Made by a program: the position numbers and the translations under genes | Part shown: one piece after another, positions 51,701 to 64,000 of the stretch | Layout of the letters: each line of letters begins with the position of its first letter | Position numbering within the stretch: position 1 is the first letter of the stretch | From: Calliopsis andreniformis | Taxonomy: Eukaryota > Arthropoda > Insecta > Hymenoptera > Andrenidae | Assembly: GCF_051401765.1 (NCBI RefSeq) | Contig: NW_027480565.1 | Coordinates: 744,001 to 808,000 of the forward strand | Reading direction: 5' to 3' | DNA: 64,000 bases | Notes under the pieces: generated by a model | The model's input: only the letters and a program-made list of their open reading frames with translations | What the model was told of the DNA's origin: nothing | Databases searched by the model: none

Positions 51701-54700
51701 ACACAGGTAAGAGACACAGGACAACAAGTGTATGGCTTTAGAGAGCCACGAGCACCAGGAATAAGGATCTAACGTTGTCCCTTCGTTCCGGCGACATTCG
51801 GTTCCGGAGCGACACGAACGGTGACTTAGAATCTTTTCGCTCGTACTCCGGAGCGACACGATCGCTCCGATATGCTACGTTCTCTCAGTCCACGGGCATC
51901 AGAGAGCAAAACAGCCTAATAGTTTTAGAGTGCCTCAACGATCAGGAATATGGATGGAACGTTCTCGTTTCGAACCGACGACTTTCGGTTCCGGTGCGAC
52001 ACGAACGCTCCATGATTCTCGATTATCTCGACACAGGTAAGAGACAGAGGACAACAAGTGTATGGTTTTAGAGAGCCACGAGCACCAGAAATAAGGATCT
52101 ACCGTTGCCCCTTCGTTCCGTCGACATTCGGTTCCGGAGCGACACGAACGGGGACTTAGAATTTTTTCGCTCGGGCTCCGGAGCGACACAGACGGGGACT
52201 TAGAATTTTTTCGCTCGGGCTCCGGAGGGACACGAACGGCTACTTAGAATATTTTCGCTCGGACTCCGGAGCGACACGATCGCTCCGATATGCTACGTTC
52301 TCTCGGTCCTCGGGCATCAGAGAGCAAAACAGCCTAATAGTTTTAGAGTGCATCAACGATCAGGAATATGGATCTGACGTTCTCGTTTCGAAGCGACGAC
52401 TTTCAGTTCCGGAGCGACACGAACGCTCCATGATTCTCGATTATCTCGACACAGGTAAGAGACACAGGACAACAAGTGTATGGTTTTAGAGAGCCACGAG
52501 CACCAGGAATAAGGATCTACCGTTGCCCCTTCGTTCCGTCGACATTCGGTTCCGGAGCGACACGAACGGGGACTTAGAATATTCTCGCTCGGACTCCGGA
52601 GCGACACGATCGCTCCGGTATGCTACGTTCTCTCGGTCCACGGGCATCAGAGAGCAAAACAGCCTAATAGTTTTAGAGTGCCTCAACGATCAGGAATATG
52701 GATCTAACGTTCTTGTTTCGAACCGACGAATTTCGGTTCCGGAGCTACCCGAACGCTCCATGATTCTCGATTATCTCGACACAGGTAAGAGACAGAGGAC
52801 TACAAGTGTATGGTTTTAGAGATCCACGAGCACCAGGAATAAGGGTCTACCGTTGTCCCTTCGTTCCGTCGACATTCGGTTCCGGAGCGACACGAACGGT
52901 GACTTAGAATCTTTTCGCTCGGGCTCCGGAGCGACACGAACGGGGACCTAGTATATTTTCGCTCGTACTCCGGAGCGACACGATCGCTCCGATATGCAAC
53001 GTTCTCTCGGTCCACGGGCATCAGAGAGCAAAACAGCCTAATAGTTTTAGAGTGCCTCAACGATCAGGAATATGGATCTGACGTTCTCGTTTCGAAGCGA
53101 CGACTTTCGGTTCCGGAGCGACACGAACGCTCTATGATTCTCGATTATCTCGACACAGGTAAGAGACACAGGACAACAAGTGTATGGTTTTAGAGAGCCA
53201 CGAGCACCAGGAATAAGGATCTACCGTTGCCCCTTCGTTCCGTCGACATTCGGTTCCGGAGCGACACGAACGGGGACTTAGAATTTTTTCGCTCGGGCTC
53301 CGGAGCGACACGAACGGGGACTTAGAATTTTTTCGCTCGGGCTCCGGAGGGACACGAACGGGGACTTAGAATATTTTCGCTCGGACTCCGGAGCGACACG
53401 ATCGCTCCGATATGCTACGTTCTCTCGGTCCACGGGCATCAGAGAGCAAAACAGCCTAATAGTTTTAGAGTGCCTCAACGATCAGGAATATGGATCTAAC
53501 GTTCTCGTTTCCAACCGACGAGTTTCGGTTCCGGAGCGACACGAACGCTCCATGATTCTCGATTATCTCGACACAGGTAAGAGACACAGGACAACAAGTG
53601 TATGGCTTTAGAGAGCCACGAGCACCAGGAATAAGGATCTACCGTTGTCCCTTCGTTCCGGCGACATTCGGTTCCGGAGCGACACGAACGGTGACTTAGA
53701 ATCTTTTCGCTCGTACTCCGGAGCGACACGATCGCTCCGATATGCTACGTTCTCTCAGTCCACGGGCATCAGAGAGCAAAACAGCCTAATAGTTTTAGAG
53801 TGCCTCAACGATCAGGAATATGGATGGAACGTTCTCGTTTCGAACCGACGACTTTCGGTTCCGGTGCGACACGAACGCTCCATGATTCTCGATTATCTCG
53901 ACACAGGTAAGAGACAGAGGACAACAAGTGTATGGTTTTAGAGAGCCACGAGCACCAGGAATAAGGATCTACCGTTGCCCCTTCGTTCCGTCGACATTCG
54001 GTTCCGGAGCGACACGAACGGGGACTTAGAATTTTTTCGCTCGGGCTCCGGAGCGACACGGACGGGGACTTAGAATTTTTTCGCTCGGGCTCCGGAGGGA
54101 CACGAACGGCTACTTAGAATATTTTCGCTCGGACTCCGGAGCGACACGATCGCTCCGATATGCTACGTTCTCTCGGTCCTCGGGCATCAGAGAGCAAAAC
54201 AGCCTAATAGTTTTAGAGTGCATCAACGATCAGGAATATGGATCTGACGTTCTCGTTTCGAAGCGACGACTTTCAGTTCCGGAGCGACACGAACGCTCCA
54301 TGATTCTCGATTATCTCGACACAGGTAAGAGACACAGGACAACAAGTGTATGGTTTTAGAGAGCCACGTGCACCAGGAATAAGGATCTACCGTTGCCCCT
54401 TCGTTCCGCCGACATTCGGTTCCGGAGCGACACGAATGGGGACTTAGAATTTTTTCGCTCGTACTCCGGAGCGACACGATCGCTCCGATATGCTACGTTC
54501 TCTCAGTCCACGGGCATCAGAGAGCAAAACAGCCTAATAGTTTTAGAGTGCCTCAACGATCAGGAATATGGATGGAACGTTCTCGTTTCGAACCGACGAC
54601 TTTCGGTTCCGGTGCGACACGAACGCTCCATGATTCTCGATTATCTCGACACAGGTAAGAGGCAGAGGACAACAAGTGTATGGTTTTAGAGAGCCACGAG

Positions 54701-56834
54701 CACCAGGAATAAGGATCTACCGTTGTCCCTTCGTTCCGGCGACATTCGGTTCCGGAGCGACACGAACGGTGACTTAGAATCTTTTCGCTCGTACTCCGGA
54801 GCGACACGATCGCTCCGATATGCTACGTTCTCTCAGTCCACGGGCATCAGAGAGCAAAACAGCCTAATAGTTTTAGAGTGCCTCAACGATCAGGAATATG
54901 GATGGAACGTTCTCGTTTCGAACCGACGACTTTCGGTTCCGGTGCGACACGAACGCTCCATGATTCTCGATTATCTCGACACAGGTAAGAGACAGAGGAC
55001 AACAAGTGTATGGTTTTAGAGAGCCACGAGCACCAGGAATAAGGATCTACCGTTGCCCCTTCGTTCCGTCGACATTCGGTTCCGGAGCGACACGAACGGG
55101 GACTTAGAATTTTTTCGCTCGGGCTCCGGAGCGACACGGACGGGGACTTAGAATTTTTTCGCTCGGGCTCCGGAGGGACACGAACGGCTACTTAGAATAT
55201 TTTCGCTCGGACTCCGGAGCGACACAATCGCTCCGATATGCTACGTTCTCTCGGTCCTCGGGCATCAGAGAGCAAAACAGCCTAATAGTTTTAGAGTGCA
55301 TCAACGATCAGGAATATGGACCTGACGTTCTCGTTTCGAAGCGACGACTTTCAGTTCCGGAGCGACACGAACGCTCCATGATTCTCGATTATCTCGACAC
55401 AGGTAAGAGACACAGGACAACAAGTGTATGGCTTTAGAGAGCCACGAGCACCAGGAATAAGGATCTAACGTTGTCCCTTCGTTCCGGCGACATTCGGTTC
55501 CGGAGCGACACGAACGGTGACTTAGAATCTTTTCGCTCGTACTCCGGAGCGACACGATCGCTCCGATATGCTACGTTCTCTCAGTCCACGGGCATCAGAG
55601 AGCAAAACAGCCTAATAGTTTTAGAGTGCCTCAACGATCAGGAATATGGATGGAACGTTCTCGTTTCGAACCGACGACTTTCGGTTCCGGTGCGACACGA
55701 ACGCTCCATGATTCTCGATTATCTCGACACAGGTAAGAGACAGAGGACAACAAGTGTATGGTTTTAGAGAGCCACGAGCACCAGGAATAAGGATCTACCG
55801 TTGCCCCTTCGTTCCGTCGACATTCGGTTCCGGAGCGACACGAACGGGGACTTAGAATTTTTTCGCTCGGGCTCCGGAGCGACACGGACGGGGACTTAGA
55901 ATTTTTTCGCTCGGGCTCCGGAGGGACACGAACGGCTACTTAGAATATTTTCGCTCGGACTCCGGAGCGACACGATCGCTCCGATATGCTACGTTCTCTC
56001 GGTCCTCGGGCATCAGAGAGCAAAACAGCCTAATAGTTTTAGAGTGCATCAACGATCAGGAATATGGATCTGACGTTCTCGTTTCGAAGCGACGACTTTC
56101 AGTTCCGGAGCGACACGAACGCTCCATGATTCTCGATTATCTCGACACAGGTAAGAGACACAGGACAACAAGTGTATGGTTTTAGAGAGCCACGAGCACC
56201 AGGAATAAGGATCTACCGTTGCCCCTTCGTTCCGTCGACATTCGGTTCCGGAGCGACACGAACGGGGACTTAGAATATTCTCGCTCGGACTCCGGAGCGA
56301 CACGATCGCTCCGGTATGCTACGTTCTCTCGGTCCACGGGCATCAGAGAGCAAAACAGCCTAATAGTTTTAGAGTGCCTCAACGATCAGGAATATGGATC
56401 TAACGTCCTCGTTTCCAACCGACGACTTTCGGTTCCGGAGCGACACGAACGCTCCATGATTCTCGATTATCTCGACACAGGTAAGAGACAGAGGACAACA
56501 AGTGTATGGTTTTAGAGAGCCACGTGCACCAGGAATAAGGATCTACCGTTGCCCCTTCGTTCCGTCGACATTCGGTTCCGGAGCGACACGAACGGGGACT
56601 TAGAATCTTTTCACTCGTTCTCAGGAGCGTCACGAACGGGGACTTAGTATATTTTCGCTCGGACTCCGGAGCGACACGATCGCTCCGATATGCAACGTTC
56701 TCTCGGTCCACGGGCATCAGAGAGCATGACAGCCTAATAGTTTTAGAGTGCCTCAACGATCAGGAATATGGATCTAACGTTCTTGTTTCGAACCGACGAC
56801 TTTCGGTTCCGGAGCGACACGAACACTCCATGAT
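48783..56834 (+). repeat. 748-bp (330+418) dimer higher-order repeat
   Basis: Unit starts and lengths: 48783/374, 49157/330, 49487/330, 49817/374, 50191/330, 50521/418, 50939/330, 51269/418, 51687/330, 52017/418, 52435/330, 52765/374, 53139/418, 53557/330, 53887/418, 54305/330, 54635/330, 54965/418, 55383/330, 55713/418, 56131/330, 56461/374. A strict alternation of 330 and 418 fills 50191-52764 and most of 53557-56460. The 418-bp units here share the private ACGGCTACTTAG (six copies, near 50741, 51489, 52237, 54107, 55185 and 55933). About 51.19-52.69 kb also matches 54.88-56.38 kb at an offset of 3,696 bp. Confidence 0.92.
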
Positions 56835-59800
56835 TCTCGATTATCTCGACACAGGTAAGAGACACAGGACAACAAGTGTATGGTTTTAGAGAGCCACGTG
56901 CACCAGGAATAAGGATCTACCGTTGCCCCTTCGTTCCGTCGACATTCGGTTCCGGAGCGACACGAACGGGGACTTAGAATTTTTTCGCTCGGGCTCCGGA
57001 GCGACACGAACGGGAACTTAGAATTTTTTCGCACGCGCTCCGGAGGGACACGAACGGGGACTTAGAATATTTTCGCTCGGACTCCGGAGCGACACGATCG
57101 CTCCGATATGCTACGTTCTCTCGGTCCACGGGCATCAGAGAGCAAAACAGCCTAATAGTTTTAGAGTGCCTCAACGATCAGGAATATGGATCTAACGTTC
57201 TTGTTTCGAACCGACGAATTTCGGTTCCGGAGCTACCCGAACGCTCCATGATTCTCGATTATCTCGACACAGGTAAGAGACAGAGGACTACAAGTGTATG
57301 GTTTTAGAGATCCACGAGCACCAGGAATAAGGGTCTACCGTTGTCCCTTCGTTCCGTCGACATTCGGTTCCGGAGCGACACGAACGGTGACTTAGAATCT
57401 TTTCGCTCGGGCTCCGGAGCGACACGAACGGGGACCTAGTATATTTTCGCTCGTACTCCGGAGCGACACGATCGCTCCGATATGCAACGTTCTCTCGGTC
57501 CACGGGCATCAGAGAGCAAAACAGCCTAATAGTTTTAGAGTGCCTCAACGATCAGGAATATGGATCTGACGTTCTCGTTTCGAAGCGACGACTTTCGGTT
57601 CCGGAGCGACACGAACGCTCTATGATTCTCGATTATCTCGACACAGGTAAGAGACACAGGACAACAAGTGTATGGTTTTAGAGAGCCACGAGCACCAGGA
57701 ATAAGGATCTACCGTTGCCCCTTCGTTCCGTCGACATTCGGTTCCGGAGCGACACGAACGGGGACTTAGAATTTTTTCGCTCGGGCTCCGGAGCGACACG
57801 AACGGGGACTTAGAATTTTTTCACTCGGGCTCCGGAGCGACACGAACGGGGACTTAGACTATTTTCGATCGGACTCCGGAGCGACACGATCGCTCCGATA
57901 TGCTACGTTCTCTCGGTCCACGGGCATCAGAGAGCAAAACAGCCTAATAGTTTTAGAGTGCCTCAACGATCAGGAATATGGATCTAACGTTCTCGTTTCC
58001 AACCGACGACTTTCGGTTCCGGAGCGACACGAACGCTCCATGATTCTCGATTATCTCGACACAGGTAAGAGACACAGGACAACAAGTGTATGGCTTTAGA
58101 GAGCCACGAGCACCAGGAATAAGGATCTACCGTTGTCCCTTCGTTCCGGCGACATTCGGTTCCGGAGCGACACGAACGGTGACTTAGAATCTTTTCGCTC
58201 GTACTCCGGAGCGACACGATCGCTCCGATATGCTACGTTCTCTCAGTCCACGGGCATCAGAGAGCAAAACAGCCTAATAGTTTTAGAGTGCCTCAACGAT
58301 CAGGAATATGGATGGAACGTTCTCGTTTCGAACCGACGACTTTCGGTTCCGGTGCGGCACGAACGCTCCATGATTCTCGATTATCTCGACACAGGTAAGA
58401 GACAGAGGACAACAAGTGTATGGTTTTAGAGAGCCACGAGCACCAGGAATAAGGATCTACCGTTGCCCCTTCGTTCCGTCGACATTCGGTTCCGGAGCGA
58501 CACGAACGGGGACTTAGAATTTTTTCGCTCGGGCTCCGGAGCGACACGAACGGGGACTTAGAATTTTTTCGCTCGGGCTCCGGAGGGACACGAACGGGGA
58601 CTTAGAATATTTTCGCTCGGACTCCGGAGCGACACGATCGCTCCGGTATGCTACGTTCTCTCGGTCCACGGGCATCAGAGAGCAAAACAGCCTAATAGTT
58701 TTAGAGTGCCTCAACGATCAGGAATATGGATCTAACGTCCTCGTTTCCAACCGACGACTTTCGGTTCCGGAGCGACACGAACGCTCCATGATTCTCGATT
58801 ATCTCGACACAGGTAAGAGACAGAGGACAACAAGTGTATGGTTTTAGAGAGCCACGTGCACCAGGAATAACGATCTACCGTTGCCCCTTCGTTCCGTCGA
58901 CATTCGGTTCCGGACCGACACGAACGGGGACTTAGAATTTTTTCGCTCGGGCTCCGGAGCGACACGAACGGGAACTTAGAATTTTTTCGCTCGCGCTCCG
59001 GAGGGACACGAACGGGGACTTAGAATATTCTCGCTCGGACTCCGGAGCGACACGATCGCTCCGATATGCTACGTTCTCTCGGTCCACGGGCATCAGAGAG
59101 CAAAACAGCCTAATAGTTTTAGAGTGCCTCAACGATCAGGAATATGGATCTAACGTTCTCGTTTCCAACCGACGACTTTCGGTTCCGGAGCGACACGAAC
59201 GCTCCATGATTCTCGATTATCTCGACACAGGTAAGAGACACAGGACAACAAGTGTATGGCTTTAGAGAGCCACGAGCACCAGGAATAAGGATCTACCGTT
59301 GTCCCTTCGTTCCGGCGACATTCGGTTCCGGAGCGACACGAACGGTGACTTAGAATCTTTTCGCTCGTACTCCGGAGCGACACGATCGCTCCGATATGCT
59401 ACGTTCTCTCAGTCCACGGGCATCAGAGAGCAAAACAGCCTAATAGTTTTAGAGTGCCTCAACGATGAGGAATATGGATGGAACGTTCTCGTTTCGAACC
59501 GACGACTTTCGGTTCCGGTGCGACACGAACGCTCCATGATTCTCGATTATCTCGACACAGGTAAGAGACAGAGGACAACAAGTGTATGGTTTTAGAGAGC
59601 CACGAGCACCAGGAATAAGGATCTACCGTTGCCCCTTCGTTCCGTCGACATTCGGTTCCGGAGCGACACGAACGGGGACTTAGAATTTTTTCGCTCGGGC
59701 TCCGGAGCGACACGAACGGGGACTTAGAATTTTTTCGCTCTGGCTCCGGAGGGACACGAACGGGGACTTAGAATATTTTCAGCTCGGACTCCGGAGCGAC

Positions 59801-62800
59801 ACGATCGCTCCGATATGCTACGTTCTCTCGGTCCTCGGGCATCAGAGAGCAAAACAGCCTAATAGTTTTAGAGTGCCTCAACGATCAGGAATATGGATCT
59901 GACGTTCTTGTTTCGAACCGACGACTTTCGGTTCCGGAGCGACACGAACGCTCCATGATTCTCGATTATCTCAACACAGGTAAGAGACAGAGGACAACAA
60001 GTGTATGGTTTTAGAGAGCCACGAGCACCAGGAATAAGGATCTACCGCTGCCCCTTCGTTCCGTCGACATTCGGTTCCGGAGCGACACGAACGGGGACTT
60101 AGAATTTTTTCGCTCGGGCTCCGGAGGGACACGAACGGGGACTTAGAATATTTTCGCTCGGACTCCGGAGTGACACGATCGCTCCGATATGCTACGTTCT
60201 CTCGGTCCTCGGGCATCAGAGAGCAAAACAGCCTAATGGTTTTAGAGTGCATCAACGATCAGGAATATGGATCTGACGTTCTCGTTTCGAAGCGACGACT
60301 TTCAGTTCCGGAGCGACACGAACGCTCCATGATTCTCGATTATCTCGACACAGGTAAGAGACACAGGACAACAAGTGTATGGTTTTAGAGAGCCACGAGC
60401 ACCAGGAATAAGGATCTACCGTTGCCCCTTCGTTCCGTCGACATTCGGTTCCGGAGCGACACGAACGGGGACTTAGAATATTTTCGCTCGGGCTCCGGAG
60501 CGACACGAACGGGGACTTAGAATTTTTTCGCTCGGGCTCCGGAGGGACACGAACGGGGACTTAGAATATTTTCGCTCGGACTCCGGAGCGACACGATCGC
60601 TCCGATATGCTACGTTCTCTCGGTCCTCGGGCATCAGAGAGCAAAACAGCCTAATAGTTTTAGAGTGCCTCAACGATCAGGAATATGGATCTGACGTTCT
60701 TGTTTCGAACCGACGACTTTCGGTTCCGGAGCGACACGAACGCTCCATGATTCTCGATTATCTCGACACAGGTAAGAGACAGAGGACAACAAGTGTATGG
60801 TTTTAGAGATTCACGAGCACCAGAAATAAGGGTCTACCGTTGTCCATTCGTTCCGTTGACATTCGGTTCCGGAGCGACACGAACGGGGACTTAGAATTTT
60901 TTCGCTCGTCCTCAGGAGCGTCACGAACGGGGACTTAGAATATTCTCGCTCGGACTCCGGAGCGACACGATCGCTCCGGTATGCTACGTTCTCTCGGTCC
61001 ACGGGCATCAGAGAGCAAAACAGCCTAATAGTCTTAGAGTGCCTCAACGATCAGGAATATGGATCTAACGTTCTCGTTTCGAAGCGACGACTTTCGGTTC
61101 CGGAGCGACACGAACGCTCCATGATTCTCGATTATCTCGACACAGGTAAGAGACAGAGGACAACAAGTGTATGGTTTTAGAGAGCCACGAGCACCAGGAA
61201 TAAGGATCTACCGTTGTGCCTTCGTTCCATCGACATTCGGTTCCGGAGCGACACGAACGGTGACTTAGAATTTTTTCGCTCGGGCTCCGGAGCGACACGA
61301 ACGGGGACTTAGAATATTTTCGCTCGGACTCCGGAGCGACACGATCGCTCCGATATGCTACGTTCTCTCGGTCCACGGGCATCAGAGAGCAAAACAGCCT
61401 AATAGTTTTAGAGTGCCTCAACGATCAGGAATATGGATCTGACGTTCTTGTTTCGAACCGACGACTTTCGGTTCCGGAGCGACACGAACGCTCCATGATT
61501 CTCGATTATCTCGACACAGGTAAGAGACAGAGGACAACAAGTGTATGGTTTTAGAGAGCCACGAGCACCAGGAATAAGGATCTACCGTTGCCCCTTCGTT
61601 CCGTCGACATTCGGTTCCGGAGCGATACGAACGGTGACTTAGAATCTTTTCGCTCGTACTCCGGAGCGACACGATCGCTCCGATATGCTACGTTCTCTCG
61701 GTCCACGGGCATCAGAGAGCAAAACAGCCTAATAGTTTTAGAGTGCCTCAACGATCAGGAATATGGATCGAGCGTTCTCGTTTCGAACGAACGACTTTCG
61801 GTTCCGGTGCGACACGAACGCTCCATGATTCTCGATTATCTCGACACAGGTAAGAGACAGAGGACAACAAGTGTATGGTTTTAGAGAGCCACGAGCACCA
61901 GGAATAAGGATCTACCGTTCTCCCTTCGTTCCGGCGACATTCGGTTCCGGAGCGACACGAACGGTGACTTAGAATCTTTTCGCTCGGGCTCCGGAGCGAC
62001 GCGAACGGGGACTTAGTATATCTTCGCTCGGACTCCGGAGCGACACGATCGCTCCGATATGCTACGTTCTCTCGGTCCGCGGGCATCAGAGAGCAAAACA
62101 GCCTAATAGTTTTAGAGTGCCTCAACGATCAGGAATATGGTTCTAACGTTCTCGTTTCCAACCGACGACTTTGGGTTCCGGAGCGACACGAACGCTTCAT
62201 GATTCTCGATTATCTCGACACAGGTAAGAGACACAGGACAACAAGTGTATGGCTTTAGAGAGCCACGAGCACCAGGAATAAGGATCTACCGTTGTCCCTT
62301 CGTTCCGGCGACATTCGGTTCCGGAGCGACACGAACGGTGACTTAGAATCTTTTCGCTCGTACTCCGGAGCGACACGATCGCTCCGATATGCTACGTTCT
62401 CTCGGTCCACGGGCATCAGAGAGCAAAACAGCCTAATAGTCTTAGAGTGCCTCAACGATCAGGAATATGGATCTAACGTTCTCGTTTCGAAGCGACGACT
62501 TTCGGTTCCGGAGCGACAAGAACGCTCCATGATTCTCGATTATCTCGACACAGGTAAGAGACAGAGGACAACAAGTGTATGGTTTTAGAGAGCCACGAGC
62601 ACCAGGAATAAGGATCTACCGTTGTCCCTCCGTTCCATCGACATTCGGTTCCGGAGCGACACGAACGGTGACTTAGAATTTTTTCGCTCGGGCTCCGGAG
62701 GGACACGAACGGGGACTTAGAATATTTTCAGCTCGGACTCCGGAGCGACACGATCGCTCCGATATGCTACGTTCTCTCGGTCCTCGGGCATCAGAGAGCA

Positions 62801-64000
62801 AAACAGCCTAATAGTTTTAGAGTGCCTCAACGGTCAGGAATATGGATCTAACGTTCTTGTTTCGAACCGACGGCTTTCGGTTCCGGAGCGACACGAACGC
62901 TCCATGATTCTCGATTATCTCGACACAGGTAAGAGACACAGGACAACAAGTGTATGGTTTTAGAGATTCACGAGCACCAGAAATAAGGGTCTACCGTTGT
63001 CCATTCGTTCCGTCGACATTCGGTTCCGGAGCGACACGAACCGGGACTTAGAATTTTTTCGCTCGTTCTCAGGAGCGTCACGAACGGGGACTTAGAATAT
63101 TCTCGCTCGGACTCCGGAGCGACACGATCGCTCCGGTATGCTACGTTCTCTCGGTCCACGGGCATCAGAGAGCGAAACAGCCTAATAGTCTTAGAGTGCC
63201 TCAACGATCAGGAATATGGATCTAACGTTCTCGTTTCGAAGCGACGACCTTCGGTTCCGGAGCGACACGAACGCTCCATGATTCTCGATTATCTCGACAC
63301 AGGTAAGAGACACAGGACAACAAGTGTATGGCTTTAGAGAGCCACGAGCACCAGGAATAAGGATCTACCGTTGTCCCTTCGTTCCGGCGACATTCGGTTC
63401 CGGAGCGACACGAACGGTGACTTAGAATTTTTTCACTCGGGCTCCGGAGCGACACGAACGGGGACTTAGAATATTTTCGCTCGTACTCCGGAGCGACACG
63501 ATCGCTCCGATATGCTACGTTCTCTCGGTCCTCGGGCATCAGAGAGCAAAACAGCCTAATAGTTTTAGAGTGCCTCAACGATCAGGAATATGGATCTGAC
63601 GTTCTCGTTTCGAAGCGACGACTTTCGGTTACGGAGCGACACGAACGCTCCATGATTCTCGATTATCTCGACACAGGTAAGAGACACAGGACAACAAGTG
63701 TATGGTTTTAGATAGCCACGAGCACCAGGAATAAGGATCTACCGTTGTCCCTTCGTTCCGGCGACATTCGGTTCCGGAGCGACACGAACGGTGACTTAGA
63801 ATTTTTTTGCTCGGGCTCCGGAGCGACACGAACGGGGACTTAGAATATTTTCGCTCGGACTCCGGAGCGACACGATCGCTCCGATATGCTACGTTCTCTC
63901 GGTCCACGGGCATCAGAGAGCAAAGCAGCCTAATAGTTTTAGAGTGCCTCAACGATCAGGAATATGGATCTAACGTTCTCGTTTCGAACCGACGACTTTC
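56835..64000 (+). repeat. Mixed right-hand block, running off the window edge
   Basis: Unit starts and lengths: 56835/418, 57253/374, 57627/418, 58045/330, 58375/418, 58793/418, 59211/330, 59541/419, 59960/374, 60334/418, 60752/374, 61126/374, 61500/330, 61830/374, 62204/330, 62534/375, 62909/374, 63283/374, and a partial unit from 63657. The 419- and 375-bp units carry the same inserted A (59781 and 62730) seen at 24877. The unit type with GATTCACGAGCACCAGAAAT at about 33901 recurs near 60808 and 62965. No higher-order period is clear in this block. Confidence 0.88.

Larger units (their letters stand above)
1..64000 (+). repeat. Uninterrupted satellite DNA array, 330/374/418-bp unit family
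   Basis: The whole window is one head-to-tail tandem repeat. Anchoring on TCTCGATTATCTCGACACAG gives 170 unit starts: 86 units of 374 bp, 40 of 330, 38 of 418, two of 419, one of 375, two aberrant intervals of 546 and 649 bp, and a final partial unit. All are in the same orientation, and no unique or transposon sequence breaks the array. Both edges lie inside the array, so its true size is larger. Units differ by scattered substitutions and by the number of 44-bp subrepeats. No function is shown by the sequence. Known roles of such arrays (centromere, pericentromeric heterochromatin, subtelomere, sex or B chromosome) are possible but not distinguishable here. The plus strand is an arbitrary choice of orientation. 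Confidence 0.99.

Noticed and set aside
1..64000. A CRISPR array
   Set aside because: There are no short repeats separated by unrelated spacers. The whole 330-418-bp unit repeats, including all sequence between the short motifs.
1..64000. A giant repetitive protein gene, such as a silk- or mucin-like gene
   Set aside because: The commonest unit, 374 bp, shifts the reading frame and every frame meets stops within about one unit. No continuous frame or in-frame intron pattern is visible.
1..64000. Ribosomal DNA spacer subrepeats
   Set aside because: No rRNA gene sequence interrupts 64 kb of repeats, which is too long for an ordinary intergenic spacer, and no rDNA promoter or terminator is recognisable.
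1..64000. Telomeric repeats or long microsatellites
   Set aside because: I saw no TTAGGG-, TTAGG- or similar short tandem tract. The T-rich runs in the 44-mer are at most seven bases.

Overview
The window is satellite DNA from end to end. One family of tandem repeats, all head to tail in the same orientation, fills all 64,000 bases. I found no unique sequence, transposon, RNA gene or credible protein-coding gene. Using a fixed anchor (the first base of TCTCGATTATCTCGACACAG, or its equivalent in variant units) I counted 170 unit starts. Of the 169 complete intervals, 86 are 374 bp, 40 are 330 bp, 38 are 418 bp, two are 419 bp, one is 375 bp, and two are aberrant (546 and 649 bp). These sum exactly to the 63,656 bases between the first and last anchor.

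The unit has hidden internal structure. Each one is two 143-bp halves, here called X and Y, plus one, two or three copies of a 44-bp subrepeat. This gives lengths of 286+44n, which is 330, 374 or 418 bp. X and Y align without a gap at about 70% identity (100 of 143 positions by hand), so the present unit is an old, diverged dimer of a 143-bp ancestor. Both halves begin with the same 19-bp inverted-repeat element, GGAGCGACACGA(T/A)CGCTCC.

Above the unit there is no single higher-order repeat. The array is a patchwork of local multi-unit duplications: a dimer near 0-1.9 kb, a 2,244-bp tandem duplication near 7.2-11.6 kb, a 3,784-bp ten-unit duplication at 14.1-21.7 kb, a 1,782-bp five-unit repeat at 28.1-31.7 kb, a second and independent 2,244-bp duplication at 35.5-39.8 kb, overlapping 3,454- and 3,872-bp offset duplications at 41-48 kb, and a 748-bp (330+418) dimer at 50-56 kb. 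Two illegitimate junctions, near 4,350 and 27,830, show the recombination that reshapes the array.

The source is almost certainly a eukaryotic chromosome: heterochromatin such as a centromeric, pericentromeric, subtelomeric, sex- or B-chromosome block. The species cannot be named from the sequence. A representative unit is about 51% GC with CpG enriched (32 CpG in 330 bp, about 1.5 times expectation). That argues against a genome with heavy, long-standing CpG methylation, such as a vertebrate. The many 60-140-codon open frames are by-products of the repeat. Only the 330-bp unit is a multiple of three, so no frame survives through the array.
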